From Campanula takesimana (lineage: Eukaryota > Streptophyta > Magnoliopsida > Asterales > Campanulaceae), in contig JAOWBW010001307.1 in the NCBI GenBank assembly GCA_026119855.1, forward strand, positions 290,948 to 354,947: a DNA stretch of 64,000 nt, in the 5' to 3' direction. Position numbers and translations under genes: made by a program. This document shows positions 23,292-35,653 of the stretch, piece after piece. The notes below the pieces were generated by a model, which was given only the letters and a program-made list of their open reading frames with translations, had not been told where the DNA came from and searched no databases. Every line of letters starts with the position of its first letter. Position 1 is the first letter of the stretch.

Positions 23292-24797
23292 TATCTACAA
23301 TTATGCAAAAAAAAAAAAAAATTTAATAAGTACCAATTTTTCATTAAAGAAATAAACAATGCATTTTCCAAAAATACTCCCACTAAATTATTCAACCTTC
23401 TTATACATCTAATGTATAATATAATTTACATGGGCTAAGATCCAACTTTAATTTAATTTCAAGTACGCTTTGGCGCACCGCTCAAAATCAAATTAATCAG
23501 GTAGACAAACATGTCAATCATATCCCATATGACTCTTAGATCATTTTCTGAGATTCTTTAGGAAATCCAATTTCAAAAAGCATGTTAAATCTCAACTTTG
23601 CCTTAAGCCCAAAACTGTTTTGACGCTTAATTAAGTCCAACCATTTTAAACGCATAAGAAACTCTTATTCACTCATCTTACTCATACATGAATAAAATTA
23701 ACACACTTCGCTTTGGCGAACCCATATTAAAGTTACTCATGTATCAATAAGTGTTTTAATCATGGCATGGAAAGATGACTTAAAACTTCCTTTGAAGGTT
23801 TATTTCATATAGCATATAACACATTTATGAGCACATAATATAAACATGTTACACATCAAGTTTAGCCATTAAATTAATAGACATTAATTTAAGCATAATA
23901 TTTATGTGTCATTAGTTTCTCTATAATTATGAGGATGAGACTATTTCAACTTCGGTTATTATCTCCAAATCAAGACAACAAGAAGTGCGGCCGAAACTAA
24001 GCCATAAGGCAACCACAATTCCGCACTAATTCAAGAAACCAAGAAAGTAGTCCATGTAGCCGAAACTAAGCAATAGATGGTCTCGATGAACGTAGGCCAA
24101 TTGCATCCACAATTCCACATAGATCTCCTATCTTTGAATCAAGAATTTTGTTTCTTAATTTTAGCAATTATGAACTCTTCATAATTCTAACTTCGTTTTA
24201 TCTTTAAAACTTTGATTGCGATCAAGTTTGGGAAACACAATCTCGATGAACGTAGATTAGCCATCCAACCTCTGATCCAATCTCAGAATCACAAGATCAA
24301 AACAAATAGGAAAAATCAAACCCCGAGATCCGCACCCAAAACCAACTGCCCAATACCCGCTCCAGACCAGCAGGTCCGGCCGGGTACTGTCACTGGTCCG
24401 GTCAGACCCCTTCGAAAAATTCCAGATTCTGAATCTGACCAAAAACAAAGAACAGAACCCCGCTCCAGACCAGATGGTCCGGCCGGGTCCTTCCTTTGGT
24501 CCGGTCGGACCTACGCCAGAAAACCAAAATTTTTAAAGTTCGAAAATTTATCTCAAAATTGTTTTTCCCCGATTATCAAAACTTTGATCCAATCAGAAAT
24601 TGATAATCCAAACAATTTTAAATCGAACATAATTTTAATGCGATTGAATAGTGCGATTAAAGTTTATAAAACAATAAACCACATAAAATCAAATAACACA
24701 TAAACATCATAATCCAATATTCATATCATGATAGGAACATAAACAAGCAATTTATATACACACAACATGATCTTAGTATTGAAGTAATCAACATGAA
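23292..24797 (-). other. Copia 5' leader with its own palindrome pairs
   Basis: About 1.5 kb lies between PBS and gag, with no coding similarity. It has a run of 14 A near 23310-23325. The leader carries GGTCC-type words at 24373/24395 and 24476/24498, each pair exactly 22 bases apart, matching the words in this element's LTR. Repeated (C/T)TCGATGAACGTAG phrases occur near 24085 and 24243. Short plus-strand open frames here are not credible genes. Confidence 0.7.
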
Positions 24798-24813
24798 CGG
24801 GGCTCTGATACCA
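24798..24813 (-). promoter_or_regulatory. Primer binding site (initiator Met tRNA type)
   Basis: On the minus strand, one base after the LTR end, the sequence is TGGTATCAGAGCCCCG, the standard complement of the 3' end of plant initiator methionine tRNA. It primes minus-strand DNA synthesis and confirms that the right LTR is the 5' LTR. Confidence 0.95.
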
Positions 24814-24814
24814 C

Positions 24815-26302
24815 TGTTGGGTTTCAGAGTAACATGCGCAGCGGAAAATAGCATTTAAAATTTTAATAGAAACCTAAAGCCATAGATCCGTTCAGATGAT
24901 TATATCAAATACATACAATATGAATACTAGAATACTAACCCTTGATGCCTTTGAATTTCAACCTTTGATCTTGGTGGAGATTTAGAAACTTGATCACGAA
25001 CACAAAGCTTGAACACTAACTTTCAAGATGATGAGTTTCACCCTCTAGCGGTATCCACACCACGAACGAATATCAAGGAGCTTCTTGATCTTGGTTGCTA
25101 GACCAAAATTGAGGAACACGTTTTCTCAATTTTATTTTGACTATATGGAATATAATTGTGTTTGATCTTGTTCATCAATCTAGGGATTTCTTAGAACAAG
25201 AAATAACTCTCAAAAACTCTTTGGAGGCTTGCAAAAACACATTTACTGATTAGGGACGAATTAGGGCTGTTTATATACAAGTTAGACCTATTCCAAATAG
25301 GTAACTTATGTCTAAACCCGCAAGGAAGTGGATTAAGGAAGTTTCCTCCCGAAACCGACTGGTTTGGCCGGGTATGGCAAGTGGTCCGATCGGACCATGC
25401 CAGGTCCACCCGGGTCCTTTCCACTGGTCCGCCCGGACCTCCTCTGTTCCACTTTTCTTCCTCTAATTTCCTTAAATCCTCAAATGGTCCTTCGACCTTA
25501 TATTCCAATATAGTCCTTTTAGGATTCGTTCTATTGTGTGTGACCCTCTAGGATTATACTAAGTTGGCAATGGGTTCAAAAATGAATCCATAAGATATGA
25601 TTAGGTTCTAGTAAACCGTCATACCTACCCAAATAGTATAACTAGATACAAGTTCGCATTCATTTAGAATATGTCACAATCCTTTTGTCCACGATGTCAT
25701 TGAACGCAAGTCATGGTCAACAAGTCAACTTGTCTTTGTTCAATACTTTCTCGATTCTGAATATGTTGATAATCCAAATGACATTAATCCAATCAATTCA
25801 TTTGAGCCCGGCCGAACATTTTCATCAACATCATTCCTACGAGAGGCCCAAGCTTGACATCTCTCCGTAGAGGGACAAATACATTAAGCTTATTATTCTT
25901 CCCTACATGAATCCGATTATGCCAATCATACCCTTTATAACTACCCGGTGAAAGGTAGCGTTTGAATATGTCAAACATAGTGTTCATCAAGTAGAAGACC
26001 ATAATAACTTCATGTCTAAGGATTCAAATGACACAACTAATATGGGATATATGTATGACATTGAGCATGACATAAATCTCATAGAGCGGGTCATGTCCAG
26101 TACTAAACAAGTACCCATAAATCTAACATGATCATCCCATGATCATTTAGCCTTTATACTAATACCAAACAAGTAATAGGGACGAAGATTATTATAAGTA
26201 TACATGAACAACAATAATAATCAAAACATCTCTTTATTAATATGAAATAAGTGATAACAATTACAACGTTTATTAAATGTGCCTAGGGCACCAACACCAA
26301 CA
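24815..26302 (-). repeat. 5' LTR of the copia element
   Basis: It begins TGTTGGGTTTC and ends CACCAACACCAACA on the plus strand. It is the promoter-bearing LTR, next to the PBS. It is 1488 bp, the same as its partner, with the GGTCC palindrome cluster at 25361-25439. Confidence 0.95.
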
Positions 26303-26307
26303 GGATT

Positions 26308-26881
26308 CTCTATTTCTGTGTCATCGGAGATGGCGTTGACTTAACAATCTTCCATGATGGCAAATTCTTCGAACACGGAGGCTAGATCGGACAGTCCTTC
26401 CCCCACGGTAATCTCTACCTTAGACTCTATGATCACTTTCTTGCCACACCACTCTCGGGGTGATATTGGAATAGGCTCCCTTTCTTGTGTTGGAATTTCA
26501 CAATCAGTGAAGTTCTCGAGACCAGGATTTCTGACGCCCTTGTTTTTAACCCATGGCTCGGGAGATCATGTACGGAACATCTTCCCCTTTGCGAACAAAA
26601 TAACCGTTCAGTGTGTTGCGGTAAGGCCTCAAGTTGGGGATTTCATATTGTCGACCTTCTTTGCGAGCTCGGGTCTTTTGATTCTTGACCGCTTGCTCAT
26701 ATTTTAAGTCATCTTTGGTAGGCTCGTATCCCAAACCAAACTTGTTTCTGACAAAAGAAACCTCTACGGGGTGCAATGTTCCTTGTTGATGCTTCCTTAG
26801 GCCTAGACCGGGAAAGTGATTCATGTTCCTCATCATGTGGAGGATTTTAGGATTACCGAGGGTCCATTGCCCACTTCCCCC
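26308..26881 (-). pseudogene. Tat-alpha gag-pol linker region
   Basis: On the minus strand a frame with HFPGLGLRKHQQGT and FGLGYEPTKDDLKYEQ followed by RKEGRQYEIPNL continues from the protease. This proline/glycine-rich linker is commonly seen between protease and RT in Tat elements. It then decays into stops up to the copia target site, on whose other side the same element resumes with NPSISEIQPSSEPINNWYST. Confidence 0.7.
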
Positions 26882-27574
26882 TTATTTGTCTATGGCGTTG
26901 ATTCCGGAGAGAGTGGAATTTTCTATCCCGTGTTGAACTTGGTGGACGGGTTGTCCCCCATTTTTGTGGATGGTGACATTCTCGGCCATGACAGTGATTA
27001 TCTCGTCCCCATTTCTGATCTTGACACACTGATGGAGAGTGGAAAGGACAGCATTGGAACTGTGGATCCATGGTCGGCCCAAAAGTAAGTTGGACGAAGA
27101 TGGGACATCAAGTACTTGAAATGGGATGAACATGATCATGCTTCCAAATTTGATATCAACTTCTAGCATTCCCATGACTGTACGGGCAATGCTGTCGTAC
27201 CCTCTAATGACTTGGGTAGAAGGTTGTAAATCGGAGCTTTTGAGCCCCAGTATGCCCATGAGTCGGCTAGGCATTAAGTTGAGTGCGGAACCACCGTCTA
27301 CTAATACTCTTGAAATGGGTCTCCCCCTTTCCTTTACTTTGAGGTAGATGGCTTCATTGTAATCGGACCCAAATGGCGGGAGGTCCATGTCGGCAAAAGT
27401 GATGACATTGCCGAAGTGAATATGACCTATCATTGCTATGAGGTCTTCGGGAGTTGTGTCGGGAGAGACTGATGTGTCATCCAAGTTCTTGATGACGAGG
27501 TCTCGGTGCTTCTTTGATGATGCAATAAGGTCCCAGATGGATATGTTGGCTTGCATCTTCTTGAGTTGTGTCAA
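26882..27574 (-). pseudogene. Tat-alpha aspartic protease
   Basis: The minus-strand frame contains the retropepsin active site in VLVDGGSALNLMP (DGG where DSG/DTG is usual), the FGSMIMFIPFQVLD strand region and the flap-proximal NLLLGRPWIHSSNAV. This protease cuts the gag-pol polyprotein inside the particle. It is open over about 230 residues but isolated by stops on both sides (TAA near 27605 upstream; TAG near 26882). Confidence 0.85.
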
Positions 27575-27605
27575 TAAAGGGTCTTCAGGTGCATCCTGTG
27601 CTTTT

Positions 27606-29317
27606 TATCTTTGAGAAGAGGTGTTGGTTACTGTATTCGTGGGAACCGAGGCGCTTGCTATTACCCGGCCACTGCGGGTGAGCACATTAACGAACCCTTG
27701 GAGCTTCTTCTTCCTATTCTCTAAGACTTACCTCATAACTTCATCGTAAGTCACAACATAACAAGAATTGTCAAGTTTATTCATGCCATCGGAGCCCTCA
27801 TTCACAAATGGGATCGAATGAGTGGTTCCTTCAAACTCTCCTACCTCTATTACATTGACACCACCCTCATTAGGGATTGTTAATTCCTTCTTGTCTATAA
27901 GGTCTTGGATGGCGTTGCTGATGGAGAAGCATTCCTCGGTGAGGTGGTCGGTGCATTGATGGCAGTCACACCACTTGTGGTGGGCATGGTTGGGACGGAG
28001 CGGTTGTGGTTGGTTGTACCCTTGGGGAGGAGTGATTCGTCCCTTGGCCTTTAGAGCTTCATAGGCCTTGGTGATGGTCATGCCATTGAGAGGAGGGACC
28101 CTTTTGTAATTCCCCTTGTCAGTAGTAACGGCATTGACAGAAGCCTCTTTGTTTGAACTAGAGGCGGCCTTGTAATGGAAAGTAGGAGCGGCTTTCTTTA
28201 TCTCCTTGAGCAAGTCATCCATGCGTACCCCTGCCTCATACATTTGGGAGAAGTCAGAGTAGCAAGCCCCACTTAGGTGGGTGCGGAGATCAATCTTGAG
28301 ACACTTGAGGAAGATGTCCATTTGCTCTTTCGTGTTTGGCCTCTCGAAAATTTCATAGAGCTTGTAATTCCATCTTCTTTTGAACTCAATGAAGGACTCG
28401 TTGTCTCTTTGAGTGGTGTTCTCGAGCTCTTTCCTTGTGGGCCGGTGAGTGGTGTTGCCTTGATATTGATTTTTGAAGGCAAGTATAGCGGCATCCCAAT
28501 CAAGACGGACAGTGAGCGGGAGAGTTGCATACCAATCCTTTGCCGCCCGCTCGAGAGTTAGAGGAAAGCATTGAGCCATCACCTTTGGGGATACCTTCTT
28601 CGGAACCATAGCCTAAATGTAAGTCTCGATGTGAGCCATCGGGCATGAGTTACCCTTGAACTTGCTAATGTCGGGCATTTTAAACTTGTCAGGGAGAGCG
28701 GCCATCGTGCTGCTCATGAGAATGGGTGACTGATAAAGGCTTGTGTTGGAGCCTTTTCCCATGTTGAGGCCGTCAAATTTCTGATCAATGTAGGATATGA
28801 TAGAATCAACCATTTTATGGTTGTTGTTGTCGGTGCTTGGCTCCCCTACTTTTTTGATACGGGCACTAACATATGGGCTTTCAAACAAACCTTGGGTCCA
28901 TTCGGATTCCTCATTATTGTTCACCCCCTTATTATTGGAGAGCTTGAGGAGCTTGGATTTCAACTGTTCGACCTCGGCCTCGTGGGCCGCTTATTGGCTG
29001 TCAACATGAGCATGCCACAAGTTTTCCTTGGTTTGAGCCTCTTGGTTAAGGGTAGAGACTTGTTGTTGGAGTGCTTGAACCATGGCAGAGAGTTGTTCGA
29101 GAGTCATGGTGTTGTTGGTGCTGGAGTCGCCGGCCATTGATGATGTAGAAGCTGTTGGAGTGATCGGTTCACGGACAAGCCTATTGGATGAATCCCTGTA
29201 GATGCGGAGAGTACCGATCGGACCTATAATTGGAGAAGTAGCCCTTGTCAGTCTCAGTTCACACTTTCGGTCCATGAAGAGGTTGAGAACACACATTGGG
29301 CACACGACTCGAACCAC
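27606..29317 (-). pseudogene. Tat-alpha gag, broken by stops
   Basis: On the minus strand: an N-terminal variable part with a likely coiled coil (MVQALQQQVSTLNQEAQTKE), a TAA near 28990, PDKFKMPDISKFKGNSCPMAHIETYI, a TAG near 28612, then the retrotransposon gag core (KDWYATLPLTVRLDWDAAILAFKNQY, ESFIEFKRRWNYKLYEIFERP). Next comes a Cys/His region WCDCHQCTDHLTEECFSI that may act as the zinc element. A TAA near 27726 and another near 27605 follow before protease. Gag builds the particle; this copy cannot make the full protein. Confidence 0.82.
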
Positions 29318-30463
29318 ATAAGAAAAAGACTCTTTTTTTTTTTTTATAAGTCGGAGGGACGGGGTCCCTTTTGGGGTTTCTAAGAAGATAATGGAATCGT
29401 CACACTAGTATATAGACCATCTCGCGGTCCCATATACTCATCGGATTCCATCACGTTTATGAATCCTACATGTATCGGGATTAAACTAAATCAATGTAGT
29501 AAATCATACATGCGGGGACGGATTTTTTATTTTCGTCCAAAATAACCACTTTCGGGGATGGATTTTTATTGCGTCCGTATCAACAAGTTGGCATGTATGA
29601 TTTGAAAACATTAGTTTAGGGAAATCTCGGTACATGAAAACCGACTTGGTCACGGAGTGTTAGACCCTAACTAGATTGTGTGGTTTGTGCTCGGCTAAAG
29701 AGAGGCTTAAAGGTCACCCCCGGCATGTAGTCTTGAACTACGCCACGGGCTGAGGTTGACCGCTTCGAAAGAGTCAAGGTCGGGTGGAGCTTGAAACTTT
29801 CTAGGACGGGCCTCGATGGGTTTGGGGTTATGGACTTGTGCGACTCGATAGTGAGCAATTCATAGGAGTAATGTGCATGTAGTGTGAGGTCTATCACGTG
29901 ACAAATTTTTTTTATTTTTTATTTTTTTTTATTTTTTTGAAAAGAAAAGATAAAAACACATAAGCACGTAAATTACAACTCCCGAATCACCCGTGTGATC
30001 GGTAAATAAACATAAAATTAAGACAGTCCAAAGGTCCAATTATGTTCTGATGCAGGCAACTGTGCCCACACCCCACTGTTCTATTCAGTCCCTAAAACCT
30101 GTTCTTGTCCTGGAAATTGGCCCAGAAGCGTGCGCCTCGGGTTGGTATTGTGGGAAGCGCGAGCCTGGCGCATTGTCTATGGGAGGCGCCCACTTCCGGG
30201 CTGACCTGTCAAATTGTCAGAAACTTATGGACTCAGGGGATTGCCCTGGTCCTGATTGTGTAATGAAACCCCTGTAGTGTTTGATAGCATGAAATAATAG
30301 GAAGAATAGGAAGAACACATGGAAGGCGGGCGATTCTGGAATGTGATGTGGGACGCGCGCGCTTTGGACCATGAAGGTCTGAGGCGTGCGCTTCCCATAT
30401 CAATTTCCAGAATGCCCAGAAAATTGAATTATGAATGGAAACACAAGCTTAACCCTCAAGATG
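29318..30463 (-). other. Tat-alpha 5' leader
   Basis: This is the noncoding stretch between PBS and gag. It holds T-rich runs (29331-29345, 29907-29937), a repeated CGGGGA(C/T)GGATTTTTATT phrase (near 29515 and 29555), and GC palindromic words: GCGTGCGC (30128), AGCGCGAGC (near 30156), GGCGCC (30185), ACGCGCGCGC (30351) and GCGTGCGC (30384). These repeat the vocabulary of this family's LTR. No gene was seen. Confidence 0.7.
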
Positions 30464-30481
30464 TCCCCAGCGGAGTCGCCA
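30464..30481 (-). promoter_or_regulatory. Primer binding site of Tat-alpha
   Basis: On the minus strand, one base after the LTR end, the sequence is TGGCGACTCCGCTGGGGA. From family knowledge this resembles the arginine-tRNA type PBS reported for Ogre-like Tat elements. It shows that the LTR at 30483 is the 5' LTR. Confidence 0.85.
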
Positions 30482-30482
30482 C

Positions 30483-31481
30483 TGTAGATACCCCGGGGGA
30501 ACCGCGGCTTGGCTAGAGCGCGCGGGTTGTCCTAGGATGTCTAATCGTGTTTTAGAGTCGCCACCCACGTTTTTGAGGAACGTAAGAAAACCTAAAGTTT
30601 ATGAGCCTAAGTTTGATTTACGAAAACAGAGATTCTTTAGGATGAAGGGTTCGGGGGTTAGGTTACGAAATGGGAAGTACTTAAACACCCATTTCGCCCG
30701 AGCAATGTTGGTCTTGTTTGTCCATAATCCACTTTAAAGATAAATGTGTTCTTCCTATTTGAAAAATGATAAAAAAGGGTTTTATAGTTTAGAATGTAGG
30801 GAGATAACTCCTAGGCCAATTCAATGTAATGAAAGGGCCATTGATGTCATGTCCCAAATGGTTTTGGGGTGATTGCACATTTGATTGAACAAGAAGAAGG
30901 ATTAGAAGAAGAAGAAGAAGTAGATAATAAATTTAAGACATTTTACCTATAATATCCTTCAAAGAGAACCTATTAAAAAAGTCTTGAAGAAGCGGTTGAA
31001 TACTTGGAGAGAATACCTTTTGTAAATTGCCTGGAGTTTTGTTTAGAGAAGAGTTTTCAAGGTTGAGACCCCTTTTCAATGATGGATTGGGGGGTTTTTA
31101 TAGTTGTAAAAGGGGAGTTTTTTGGAGCCAAACGGAGTCTCCAAGAAATCTTTCCCGAGCAAAATCATGTATAATGAGCAAGGGAGAGATTCTTGGGCAG
31201 AATCTGTAACTGACACACCCCAGAAGTGCGCGCATCCCACCTAGGCGACAGAAGGCACGCGCGTCTGGCCTCAAGGGACGGAGGCGCGCGACTCTGAAAG
31301 GCGAATTTTGACAGAATGGACTAGAAAGTTAGAACTGTTATTCAGTTTAGTCCCTGGACTTAACGGAGCCCATCTGGAACTTAACCAAAGTAATAGAAAC
31401 TAACAGAAAACACTTAAAAGAGGGAGAAACACAAAATCAAGTGTGCAATCGGGGTGAGTGGTCCAAGGCGGGGTGTCTACA
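30483..31481 (-). repeat. 5' LTR of Tat-alpha
   Basis: A 999-bp LTR with plus-strand ends TGTAGATACCCCGG ... GCGGGGTGTCTACA (TG...CA). It contains palindromic GC words TGCGCGCA (31228), ACGCGCGT (31257) and GGCGCGCG (31283), with centres about 29 and 26 bases apart. A GAA microsatellite lies near 30890. Right of it, CRM-like RT/RNase H coding sequence begins within a few bases. The adjacent bases GTAGT would be one target duplicate; the other is not in the window. Confidence 0.92.
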
Positions 31482-31486
31482 GTAGT

Positions 31487-33465
31487 TTTCATGGTCTTGC
31501 TACTTTTTATCGTCGTTTCATTTGAAATTTTAGCACTATTATGGCTCCTATCACAGAATGTATGAAGAAATGCAAGTTTGCTTGGGGTGATGAAGCAACC
31601 GCCAGTTTTGCCTTAATTAAGGAGAAATTGTCGAGTGCGCCATTGTTGGTGTTACCCGATTTTTCTAAACCTTTTGAACTTGAGACGGATGCTAGTGTGG
31701 TTGGCATTGGGGCTGTTTTGCTTCAAGGGAAAAAACCGGTGGCTTTTATGAGTCAAAAGTTGGAAGAATCCAAGAGGAAGTGGAGTACGTATGAGTTGGA
31801 ATTTTATGCGGTAGTACAAGCCATTAAATATTGGGAGCAATACTTGTTACATCGTGAGTTCATTCTTCACACCGATCATGAGGCCTTGAAGTACATGAAT
31901 GGTACGAAACCCCTTAATCGAATGCATGCTCGTTGGGTGGCGTATTTGCAACAATTTACTTTTGTCATTAAACACAAGAGCGGGCAGAATAATAAAGTGG
32001 CGGATGCATTGAGTCGAAGGGCAACTTTATTGGTAACCATGCAAAAGATTGTGGTGGGGTTTGATTGCTTAAGGGACTTGTATGAGCATGATTATGATTT
32101 TGCGGAGGAATGGGCTAAGTGTAGAGATGGCACTCCTGTTGGTCTCTTTATTTGCAGGATGGTTATTTGTTTTACAAGGACAAGCTGTGAATTCCATGTG
32201 GATCGGTTCGTGTAAGCCTTATTGCTGAGATTCATTCGAAGGGACATTATGGTCAGGACAAAACGGTCGAGTTGGTTGCCCGTCAGTATTATTGGCCAAG
32301 ACTTCGTAGGGATGCTCATAAGTTTGTTCAAAAATGTATGGTTTGTCAAGACACAAGGGTACATCCCAGAACACGGGTTTGTACACTCCTTTACCGATTC
32401 CGGAGGGTCCTTGGGTTGATATTTCTATGGATTTCGTGCTTGGTTTGCCTCGAACACAAAGGGCGAATGATTCCGTTTTTGTGGTGGTGGATCATTTTTC
32501 TAAAATGGCTCACTTCATTCCTTTTCGTAAGACTCATGATGCTTGCCATATTGCGGGTTTGTTCTTCAAGGAAGTGGTTCGTCTTCATGGGGTGCCCAAA
32601 AGTATTTCTTCTGATCGTGATACTAAATTCCTCAGTCACTTTTGGCGTACTCTTTGGCTTATCTTTGAGACTGAGTTGCATTTTAGTAGTTCGTTTCACC
32701 CTCAGACAGATGGGAAAACGGAGGTGGTTAATCGGACATTGGGCTCTATGATTCGTTGTTTGTGCGGTAAGTTTCCTAAGAAGTGGGACCTTGCTTTGTC
32801 TACCGCTGAATTTTCTTTTAATAATATGACGAATCGGACAACAAAGATGTCTCCATTTGAGGTGGTTTATCAACGACCTCTGACGCACACTCTTGATTTG
32901 GTTCCTTTACCAAATTCCGGGTTATAGTATTGCGGCTGAACATTTGGCGGAATTGCTGGAGGAAGTTCAAAAATAGGTCAAGAAAAACATTGCGGCGTCA
33001 AACGCTAAGTACAAGGAACATGCGGACAAGCGGCGTCGTGTGAAAGTGTTTTCCGTTGGTGACTTGGTGATGGTGCATTGGCGAAAAGAACGGATCCCTC
33101 AAGGTACATATCGTAAGCTTCATCCCAAGAAGATTGGTCCGTGCAAGATTCTAAAGAAGATCAGCGACAATGCCTATGTGGTCGACTTACCGGAAGGGTG
33201 GCATATTTCCCCCACATTTAATGTCTCGGACTTGGTCGAATTTCACCCGGATGATCCCCTTTATGTTGATGAGGATTCGGGGATGAATCCATTTAAAGTA
33301 GGGGAGCATGATGCAGCACAAGAGGCCAAGCAGCAGGCCAACCAGAAGCAAAAGTCTGACCGGACCTCTACAGCAACCCGGCCGGACCAAGGCGGACACG
33401 ACCGTGCTGAGTTAGTGCCTCGACCGTGCAGAAATTCGGGAAAAGGAGTGGGCTTTGCGGCATAG
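31487..33465 (+). pseudogene. CRM-like pol: RT end, RNase H, integrase
   Basis: In order: SFHGLATFYRRFI followed by TGA (near 31523), PITECMKKCKFAWGDEA, RNase H (FELETDASVVGIGAVL, KWSTYELEFYAVVQAI, LHTDHEALKYM, VADALSRR), a frameshift near 32150, the integrase zinc region (HSKGHYGQDKT ... CMVCQDT), another shift near 32390, the catalytic core (VDISMDFVLGL, SDRDTKFLSHFW, HPQTDGKTEVVNRT) and a C-terminal module (GDLVMVHWRKERIP, ISPTFNVSDLVEFHPDD). The last frame ends at 33465 inside the LTR. RNase H removes genomic RNA and integrase joins the cDNA. At least three breaks make it nonfunctional. Confidence 0.85.
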
Positions 33466-33813
33466 CGAGCACGATCGTGCCAAATCCTGGGCACGACCGT
33501 GTCCGGCTTGAGTGCAGATGAGGAATCCGATTTGTTCCAGTTTTTGGGGTTTAAAACAATTCCTTATTTAATTTTGTTTTTGATTTCCTTCTTAGAATAG
33601 GATTTTATTATTACTTTAGTATAAGCAGTCTTTGTAGTCTTTTATTTTGGGACAACTTGATTATTATTTTATTCTCTCAATTGTAATTGCAATTTATTTA
33701 AACCTTTGGGTTTTTCAAGATTTCTTGTTGATTTCTTGTTTGGGATTCCTTAATCCTTGCAGAAGAATTGTTCGTAGATCAATTCTTGGTACTATTCCGA
33801 TGCGTTTACATCA
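33309..33813 (+). repeat. 3' LTR of the CRM-like element
   Basis: The proposed LTR begins TGATGCAGC after the purine-rich AAAGTAGGGGAGCA and ends TTTACATCA, giving TGATG/CATCA terminal inverted repeats and a length of 505 bp. The first 157 bases are still pol coding sequence, as is usual in CRM. It holds two pairs of CACGACCGTG words. The boundary is inferred without the partner LTR. Confidence 0.65.
33397..33501. repeat. Two pairs of CACGACCGTG palindromic words
   Basis: CACGACCGTG (33397) with CTCGACCGTG (33419), and CACGATCGTG (33470) with CACGACCGTG (33492), are each exactly 22 bases apart. GCACGATCGTGC is a perfect 12-bp palindrome. The first pair overlaps the end of the pol reading frame. 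Confidence 0.93.
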
Positions 33814-34085
33814 TATAGATAGGGTTTGAGAAGAAAATGTGTGGAGGGTATTTTTTTAGGTTTATTTGGTGGACTTGGGTTTTTGGATTGGGTCAGCCCA
33901 TGAGGAATGGTTAATTAGGATAAATTGATTAGATTGAGTGTAATTAAATATGATTAGTATAAATTGAGTGGGGTAGGCCCAATAAAAAATTAATAAAACC
34001 TTACCATTTTGGGACGTCCTAATTCGGGTGGGACGTCCGAAATGGCAACGTCCTAATTCGGGTGGGACGGGGGAGTATATATATA
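33814..34085. other. Noncoding DNA with GGGACGTCC words
   Basis: No gene. GGGACGTCC (near 34011) and GGGACGTCC (near 34030) flank a repeated TAATTCGGGTGGGACG phrase in about 70 bases, followed by TATATATAT. It may be part of an old LTR cut by the Stowaway-like MITE. Confidence 0.45.
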
Positions 34086-34351
34086 CTCACTCCGTCCCTC
34101 TTTAATCTAAAAAAATTACCCATTTAGTTGTCCCACTTTAACTTACAAAATCATAAAATGGAAATATTTTAATACTTTTAAAATGGTGGGACCCACTTGT
34201 CATACTCACAATAACTATCCACTAACTATTTTCCATCCCACTTTCTCCATCCCACCCAACCATCTACACTCACAACACATCACTTTTTTTACTTTTTCCT
34301 TAATTAATGTGTCCAACTCATTTTTTGTAAGTTAAAGAGGAACGGAGGGAG
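34086..34351. mobile_element. Stowaway-like MITE (Tc1/mariner type)
   Basis: The 266-bp element starts CTCACTCCGTCCCTCTTTAA and its right end, reverse complemented, reads CTCCCTCCGTTCCTCTTTAA. It lies between TA dinucleotides (34084-34085, 34352-34353). The CTCCCTCCGT terminus and TA duplication are the hallmark of Stowaway elements. It has no coding capacity. Confidence 0.93.
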
Positions 34352-34353
34352 TA

Positions 34354-35653
<1,300 letters not shown>

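Larger units (their letters stand above)
18758..26302 (-). mobile_element. Complete copia element (Tork/Angela-like) with internal deletion
   Basis: Two 1488-bp LTRs flank a 4.6-kb interior, and perfect GGATT duplicates (18753-18757, 26303-26307) flank the whole. The interior carries a methionine-tRNA PBS beside the right LTR and a purine tract beside the left LTR, fixing minus orientation. Gag, protease, integrase and RNase H are present in copia order, but most of RT is deleted. The LTRs differ at about 43 positions with no indel by my count (about 2.9%). With a commonly used plant rate of 1.3e-8 per site per year that would be roughly one million years; the rate is an assumption. It interrupts Tat-alpha, so it is younger. 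Confidence 0.95.
16741..31481 (-). mobile_element. Tat-alpha: Tat-lineage Ty3/gypsy, split by a copia element
   Basis: Read on the minus strand: 5' LTR (31481-30483), tRNA-type PBS, leader, gag, protease, [copia insertion 26302-18758], pre-RT region, RT, RNase H, and the start of a second RNase H that stops at the LTR fragment at 16740. The second RNase H and the PBS ending in GACTCCGCTGGGGA fit the Tat/Ogre lineage. The element carries many nonsense mutations and its 3' end is missing. It inserted into the CRM-like element at 31482, whose reading continues on the right. Confidence 0.87.
31487..33813 (+). mobile_element. CRM-like Ty3/gypsy chromovirus, 3' part
   Basis: The plus-strand interior starts inside RT (SFHGLATFYRRF) at the Tat-alpha insertion point, continues through RNase H and integrase, and overlaps a short terminal LTR. 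The integrase style (MDFVLGLPRTQR, FFKEVVRLHGVPKS, PFEVVYQRP), the lack of a classical chromodomain and a pol frame that runs past the purine tract into the LTR all fit the CRM clade, often found in centromeres. The lineage is assigned by eye. Confidence 0.75.

Noticed and set aside
24212..24703. Plus-strand gene of 163 residues in the copia leader
   Set aside because: No domain, antisense to the element, and created partly by the palindromic GGTCC repeats.
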